Source: an uncultured euryarchaeote | GTDB taxonomy: Archaea; Thermoplasmatota; Poseidoniia; Poseidoniales; Poseidoniaceae | Assembly: GCA_937892665.1 (NCBI GenBank) | Contig: CALBJF010000397.1 | Coordinates: forward strand, 1-8,106 | Direction: 5' to 3' | Length of the DNA stretch: 8,106 nucleotides | Part shown: piece by piece, positions 4,845 through 8,106 of the stretch | How positions within the stretch are numbered: the first letter of the stretch is position 1 | Layout: each line of letters opens with the position of its first letter | Position numbers and translations under genes: made by a program | Notes under the pieces: model-generated | What the model was told of the DNA's origin: nothing | Database searches by the model: none | What the model saw: the letters and a program-made list of their open reading frames with translations, nothing else

Positions 4845-7293
4845 GCTAGCGCTGAATGTCCAAACCATGCGAGCCAAGTTGACTTCCGTCTTTCTCTGTA
4901 TGATGTTTTTCGGTGTGCTCCTTGTACCTACTCTCAATCCAGTGAGTGCCCGTAGTGTACACGAAACTGCAGCGTACGACTTGTTTCCCCAGGGGAACCT
5001 CGTCGATGCTTCGGATTGGGCGGTCTCGACTTCAACATCGTTTACTTCCCAACCCGCAACATATACAGATGCAATGATTGCAGATCAACGGATCACAATG
5101 GTTCATCAGCGCCCCCAGAATCTTGATTCAATGGAGTATTGGGGTACAAGCACTCCAACTGAATCCGACAACGTTGTAGGCTCTCCAGATGGTCTGTTTG
5201 CTTGGTCAACTGGGCCGGTCATGAGTGTTGATGGTTTTGATTTCACAGATTCTACACAATACGTTATCACATCTGTTGATGTTCTCGTAGCATTCAAGAT
5301 TACAGATACACTAAGCATCGATTCAGTTCGACTTTCTATGGATTGGTCAAATGGAACTGATATCCTGCGTACATGGTCAAACACAAACGGTGCAGTTGAT
5401 CACATCAACAATTCTGCATATCGATTGAGCATAAGTTCAGTCGATGACTGGTCCTGGTCAATGCTCTCGTCGATTGGTCTTACCATGGATTATGTTTCCG
5501 TAGGTCAGACCGATGATGCACGTTTGGAATTGGATGCTATCGGTATCGAAGTGACAATGGAAACAGCATGGTACGGCGGTGAAGTTGCTCAAGCAGTTTC
5601 AACAGCTTCTGGACACGAAATGCCAATTCAAGAGATCGATATGAGCCAAGGTGAATACAATGGGATGTCACTCTCCGTATGTGGCTTGGAGTCAACCGAC
5701 TCGAGTACGATTGGCTCTTGGACAAGTGCTGCTCTTCAGCGTCCAGCAGAACAGTATTTTGGACGCATTCACTTCGATGTAAATGAAACGGGAACTGAAG
5801 GAAATGTCAGCGTCCATTATTCAACCTCTGAGGATGGCCAATCCTTTTCTGCTTTTGGAGTCCAAGACACAGATGCATTGCCATTGGCTGAATATCTCAA
5901 AGTACGTGTCCTTACCGATACGTCTTGCATCACTTCAGTTCGTGTGGACATTAATGATCCTACATTGAGTCTTGCTGGTAGAATCTACGGTGATGGTTCA
6001 GGAATTGATGGAAATCTTTCCAGATGGACTATTTCTGTAGATGGAACCACCGTAGCAAACCTTCCTGTTTCAGTTGGAGAATTTAATCTTCAAATTCCAA
6101 TCGGTGCCTACATGACTCCTGGACAAACCGAACTAAGCATCATGATCAAGTCATGGTTCACGTGGGATTCAGATGGCAGTGCAAGTACAACAGCACTCGA
6201 AGTAAATTCTATAGAAATCAGTGGTGGATACGATATTTTCTATGATGAAGATCCAGTATGCCAACTCATAGGTGATCAGCAACTCTCAGAAGATGGCGGT
6301 GGAATATTCGTTCCATTGTTGACTCGATGTACCGATGACCGAACAGATTCAACACTGTTGAATGTAGAGTTTGAAAACTCTCAACCTGATTTGGTCAATG
6401 TAAGTCTTGACCAAGGTGAAGTTCGAGTCTCTCTTCTTTCCGAGCAGTCAGGTTCTGCTCAGATCTTAATGACAGTTTCAGATGAAGCAGGGAACAGTTA
6501 CGTAGAATCGTTCAATATTATTGTAGATTCAATTGATGATACACCAGTCTTGAATGAATTCCCTTCGTTAGTTCGAGTCGAACATGCTGTTGCTACAACA
6601 CTATCGTTCACTTGGACGGATGTGGATACATTACCGGCTGATCTCACAATCTCAAGCAATAAGACGTGGGTTGAAGTAGATTTAATCAACAGTTCTCTCC
6701 TCATTACAGCTCCAACTCCTGGATATACATCTGTTGAGTTAACGCTCTGTGATGAAACGACCTGCGTTGACAGAGTATTGGATTTGGACGTACGTTCACT
6801 TCCTGACTTACGGATTGAATCCGTTGTTGTTGGCCAAGGCTCTGCCGATGGAACCTTTGTCGAACTAAGCGAAGTTGAACTTGGATCTTATGTAACGACT
6901 CGAGTCTATGTAGCAAATGATGGCTTCGTTAATGCTGAAATGGTTACGATCCGATGTACTGTGAATGGGATGGTGGGAGATATTGCCACCATTACAACCC
7001 TTGAGCCCGGAGCCATGTCAATTGCTTTATGTGAATTCCAGGCGCCATTCGAAGGTCAACTGCTTCGCATTGAAGCAATCGTTGATGGTGGTGAAATCAT
7101 TGATGAAGGTGATGAAACCAATAACGAGGGATCAATGAATTTGGTATTGATCGAACCTGCTGTAACCAACGATGTCAGTTCAGATGAAGGTCTGTCGACA
7201 ACAACCATTTGGATCATCAGCATTCTTGTTCTTGCTGCCATCATTGGTGGTTTCATTTTCTTTGCTCCAGCTAAGATACGAAAGTATGAGTGA
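4843..7293 (+). CDS. Secreted, C-terminally anchored surface protein with CARDB-like domain
   Basis: This is an 816-aa exported protein. A Sec signal peptide (basic M-R-A-K at 9-12, hydrophobic 13-30, likely cleavage after V-S-A36) leads to a long beta-rich ectodomain full of Ser, Thr, Asp and possible N-glycosylation sequons. Residues ~37-468 form sandwich-like domains I cannot name. Residues ~470-565 and ~565-650 look like two Ig/cadherin-like repeats (Cys473/Cys496 in the first). Residues ~654-770 resemble CARDB, ending in the typical D-E-G-D-E-T-N-N, with Cys705/Cys730. A single membrane segment (789-808) and a short basic tail (K-I-R-K) close the protein. Adhesion, S-layer association or substrate binding at the surface is likely. 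Either ATG 4843 or 4867 could start it. I give the longer frame, but 4867 fits a leaderless promoter and a shorter n-region better. There is no Shine-Dalgarno before either. It overlaps the next gene by 8 nt. Confidence 0.88.
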   Translation: MLALNVQTMRAKLTSVFLCMMFFGVLLVPTLNPVSARSVHETAAYDLFPQGNLVDASDWAVSTSTSFTSQPATYTDAMIADQRITMVHQRPQNLDSMEYWGTSTPTESDNVVGSPDGLFAWSTGPVMSVDGFDFTDSTQYVITSVDVLVAFKITDTLSIDSVRLSMDWSNGTDILRTWSNTNGAVDHINNSAYRLSISSVDDWSWSMLSSIGLTMDYVSVGQTDDARLELDAIGIEVTMETAWYGGEVAQAVSTASGHEMPIQEIDMSQGEYNGMSLSVCGLESTDSSTIGSWTSAALQRPAEQYFGRIHFDVNETGTEGNVSVHYSTSEDGQSFSAFGVQDTDALPLAEYLKVRVLTDTSCITSVRVDINDPTLSLAGRIYGDGSGIDGNLSRWTISVDGTTVANLPVSVGEFNLQIPIGAYMTPGQTELSIMIKSWFTWDSDGSASTTALEVNSIEISGGYDIFYDEDPVCQLIGDQQLSEDGGGIFVPLLTRCTDDRTDSTLLNVEFENSQPDLVNVSLDQGEVRVSLLSEQSGSAQILMTVSDEAGNSYVESFNIIVDSIDDTPVLNEFPSLVRVEHAVATTLSFTWTDVDTLPADLTISSNKTWVEVDLINSSLLITAPTPGYTSVELTLCDETTCVDRVLDLDVRSLPDLRIESVVVGQGSADGTFVELSEVELGSYVTTRVYVANDGFVNAEMVTIRCTVNGMVGDIATITTLEPGAMSIALCEFQAPFEGQLLRIEAIVDGGEIIDEGDETNNEGSMNLVLIEPAVTNDVSSDEGLSTTTIWIISILVLAAIIGGFIFFAPAKIRKYE

Positions 7294-7921
7294 TGAAATG
7301 ACGAAACCGATTCTCTACAGTTTCCGCAGATGTCCTTACGCAATGCGAGCAAGAATGTGCTTACTTGAATCCGGAGTCGAAGTTGAACTCAGAGAAGTTA
7401 TCCTTCGAGATCGTCCTGAGCACATGATGAAAATCTCACCAAAGGGAACAGTACCTGTTCTTCTCTTACCAGATGGAACAGTAATCGAAGAGAGTCTCGA
7501 CATCATGTTGTGGAGTTTAGATGAATCTTGGCTTGTTGGCGATTGGAAAGATCTGATTGTTGTCAATGATGGAGATTTCAAGCACCATCTTGATCGTTAT
7601 AAGTACAACAATCGTTACGAGAATGTCCTCTCGTCTGAGGAACACAGAGAACATGCAGTATCGATCCTCAAGACATATGAGGAGCGATTGTCCAAGCAAG
7701 CATACCTTTGTGGAGATTCAATCAGTTTAGCAGACATAGCCCTCTCACCTTTTGTTCGCCAATTTGCTAATACTGATCGAGCATGGTTTGACCAACTTCC
7801 TTTGCCACATCTGCTCAAGTGGCTTGAAGGAATCCTTGAGAGTAGTTTGTTCAAAGCATGCATGGTCAAACATAAACAATGGCAGGAAGGAGATGTTCCT
7901 GTCTCCTTTGGTCAGAATTAA
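7286..7921 (+). CDS. Glutathione S-transferase-like protein
   Basis: This soluble two-domain protein has 211 aa. Residues 7-80 form a thioredoxin-fold GST N-terminal domain: strand P-I-L-Y-S-F, then R-R-C-P-Y-A-M-R with Cys16 at the redox position and conserved Arg21. They continue with S-P-K-G-T-V-P (cis-Pro57) and I-E-E-S (Glu69-Ser70), the site that binds the gamma-glutamyl group of glutathione in the family. The helical C-terminal domain (~95-205) contains G-D-S-I-S-L-A-D-I-A with the N-capping Asp150. The C-P-Y-A site lacks a second Cys, so any glutaredoxin-like chemistry would be monothiol. ATG 7286 overlaps the surface-protein stop by 8 nt; ATG 7298 is an alternative. The frame stays open back to 7172, but that extension overlaps the surface protein and is not credible. 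Archaea generally lack glutathione, so the thiol used is unknown. Recruitment from bacteria is plausible. Confidence 0.88.
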   Translation: MSDEMTKPILYSFRRCPYAMRARMCLLESGVEVELREVILRDRPEHMMKISPKGTVPVLLLPDGTVIEESLDIMLWSLDESWLVGDWKDLIVVNDGDFKHHLDRYKYNNRYENVLSSEEHREHAVSILKTYEERLSKQAYLCGDSISLADIALSPFVRQFANTDRAWFDQLPLPHLLKWLEGILESSLFKACMVKHKQWQEGDVPVSFGQN

Positions 7922-7937
7922 TGACGCGAAGCGTTAT
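7921..7937 (+). other. Compact hairpin between GST-like gene and next gene
   Basis: Positions 7921-7927 pair with 7931-7937 (7 bp, one G-T wobble) around the triloop GAA. The centre is GCGAAGC (7926-7932), a heptamer known as an exceptionally stable DNA mini-hairpin. It touches the last base of the stop codon of the GST-like gene and ends 3 nt before ATG 7941. It could mark a transcript end or RNA stability element, or be chance; no T-run follows. Confidence 0.3.
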
Positions 7938-7940
7938 GGT

Positions 7941-8106
7941 ATGCTAGCGTCTAGTCGTTCCATGAGACCAAAGGATTGGGTTGTTATTGCCGTGATGGCG
8001 ATGATGTGTACAATGCCCTTGAGTTCGTTGGACTATGAGTTCCTAGAAGAGGATTTGATCATCGCTCAAGGGCCAGGTGGCCAGGGCAATCAAAACTCTT
8101 CTCTGA
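7941..8106 (+). CDS. N-terminus of a secreted or membrane protein, cut by window end
   Basis: The frame is open from ATG 7941 to the edge of the window (55 codons); the terminal TGA is out of frame. An in-frame ATG at 7962 gives M-R-P-K-D followed by a hydrophobic run (W-V-V-I-A-V-M-A-M-M-C-T-M), a typical signal peptide or N-terminal anchor. An acidic stretch and then a Gly/Gln/Asn/Ser-rich segment (Q-G-P-G-G-Q-G-N-Q) follow. The pattern M-L-A...M-R-x-K and the DNA motif ATGCTAGCG at the start are shared with the surface protein at 4843, so these two genes may be regulated alike. No Shine-Dalgarno precedes either ATG. TTATGGT begins 28 nt before ATG 7962, which favours that start. Function cannot be told from this fragment. 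Confidence 0.7.
   Translation, partial: MLASSRSMRPKDWVVIAVMAMMCTMPLSSLDYEFLEEDLIIAQGPGGQGNQNSSL

Noticed and set aside
7172..7285. Upstream extension of the GST-like frame with a hydrophobic stretch that looks like a signal peptide
   Set aside because: It is the out-of-frame shadow of the surface protein's membrane segment. The GST fold begins right after ATG 7286, and these enzymes are cytoplasmic.
7198..7293. PGF-CTERM type sorting domain on the surface protein
   Set aside because: The tail lacks a Pro-Gly-Phe motif before the membrane segment. Only the general architecture is similar.
8104..8106. TGA at the window end as the stop of the last gene
   Set aside because: It is out of frame with ATG 7941/7962; the gene continues past the window.
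1..8106. CRISPR array, insertion sequence, integrase or phage genes, attachment site beside the tRNA
   Set aside because: I saw no spaced direct repeats, transposase or integrase motifs. I noticed no second copy of the tRNA 3' end in the window.

Overview
The window looks like a piece of an archaeal chromosome, most probably a planktonic marine Euryarchaeon of the Marine Group II / Poseidoniales type. This is inferred from the gene mix: an exosortase/archaeosortase-family membrane protein, large Ser/Thr/Asp-rich secreted proteins with CARDB-like domains, HEAT-repeat proteins, mixed leaderless and Shine-Dalgarno starts, and moderate base composition. No ribosomal or other decisive phylogenetic marker is present, so a bacterial source is not strictly excluded. 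Several genes (ribA-type GTP cyclohydrolase II, a glutathione S-transferase-like protein, a DeaD/DbpA-like RNA helicase) look bacterial in type, as is common in that group.

Layout: (1) 2-2694, plus strand: the 3' end of a HEAT-repeat protein with a regular 34-residue period, a 67-residue basic protein I do not recognise, and a DEAD-box RNA helicase. The helicase leader holds two overlapping inverted repeats that could form alternative hairpins or an H-type pseudoknot over the Shine-Dalgarno sequence. (2) 2695-3753, minus strand: an exosortase/archaeosortase homologue whose stop codon abuts the helicase stop with no spacer. (3) 3848-4694, plus strand: a TusA-like sulfur carrier overlapping a GTP cyclohydrolase II by 11 nt. 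(4) 4696-4771, minus strand: tRNA-His(GUG) with encoded G-1 and CCA, one nucleotide from the ribA stop. (5) 4843-7921, plus strand: a large secreted, C-terminally anchored surface protein, overlapped by a glutathione S-transferase-like gene. (6) 7941-end: the start of a second secreted protein. It shares a 9-base motif and N-terminal pattern with the surface protein.

How they may fit together: the exosortase homologue and the two secreted proteins belong to cell-surface biogenesis. The helicase and its structured leader suggest RNA metabolism under autogenous or temperature control. TusA and RibA are translationally coupled and may link sulfur transfer with flavin supply, but no direct functional link can be shown here. 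A TTGAAA(A/T) box recurs 28-29 nt before the tusA start and before the second in-frame ATG of the surface protein. It also lies 35 nt before the tRNA, so it is a candidate TATA-like promoter element for leaderless or near-leaderless transcripts.

There is no gene-free stretch above about 100 nt. I saw no CRISPR array, insertion sequence, rRNA or integrase.
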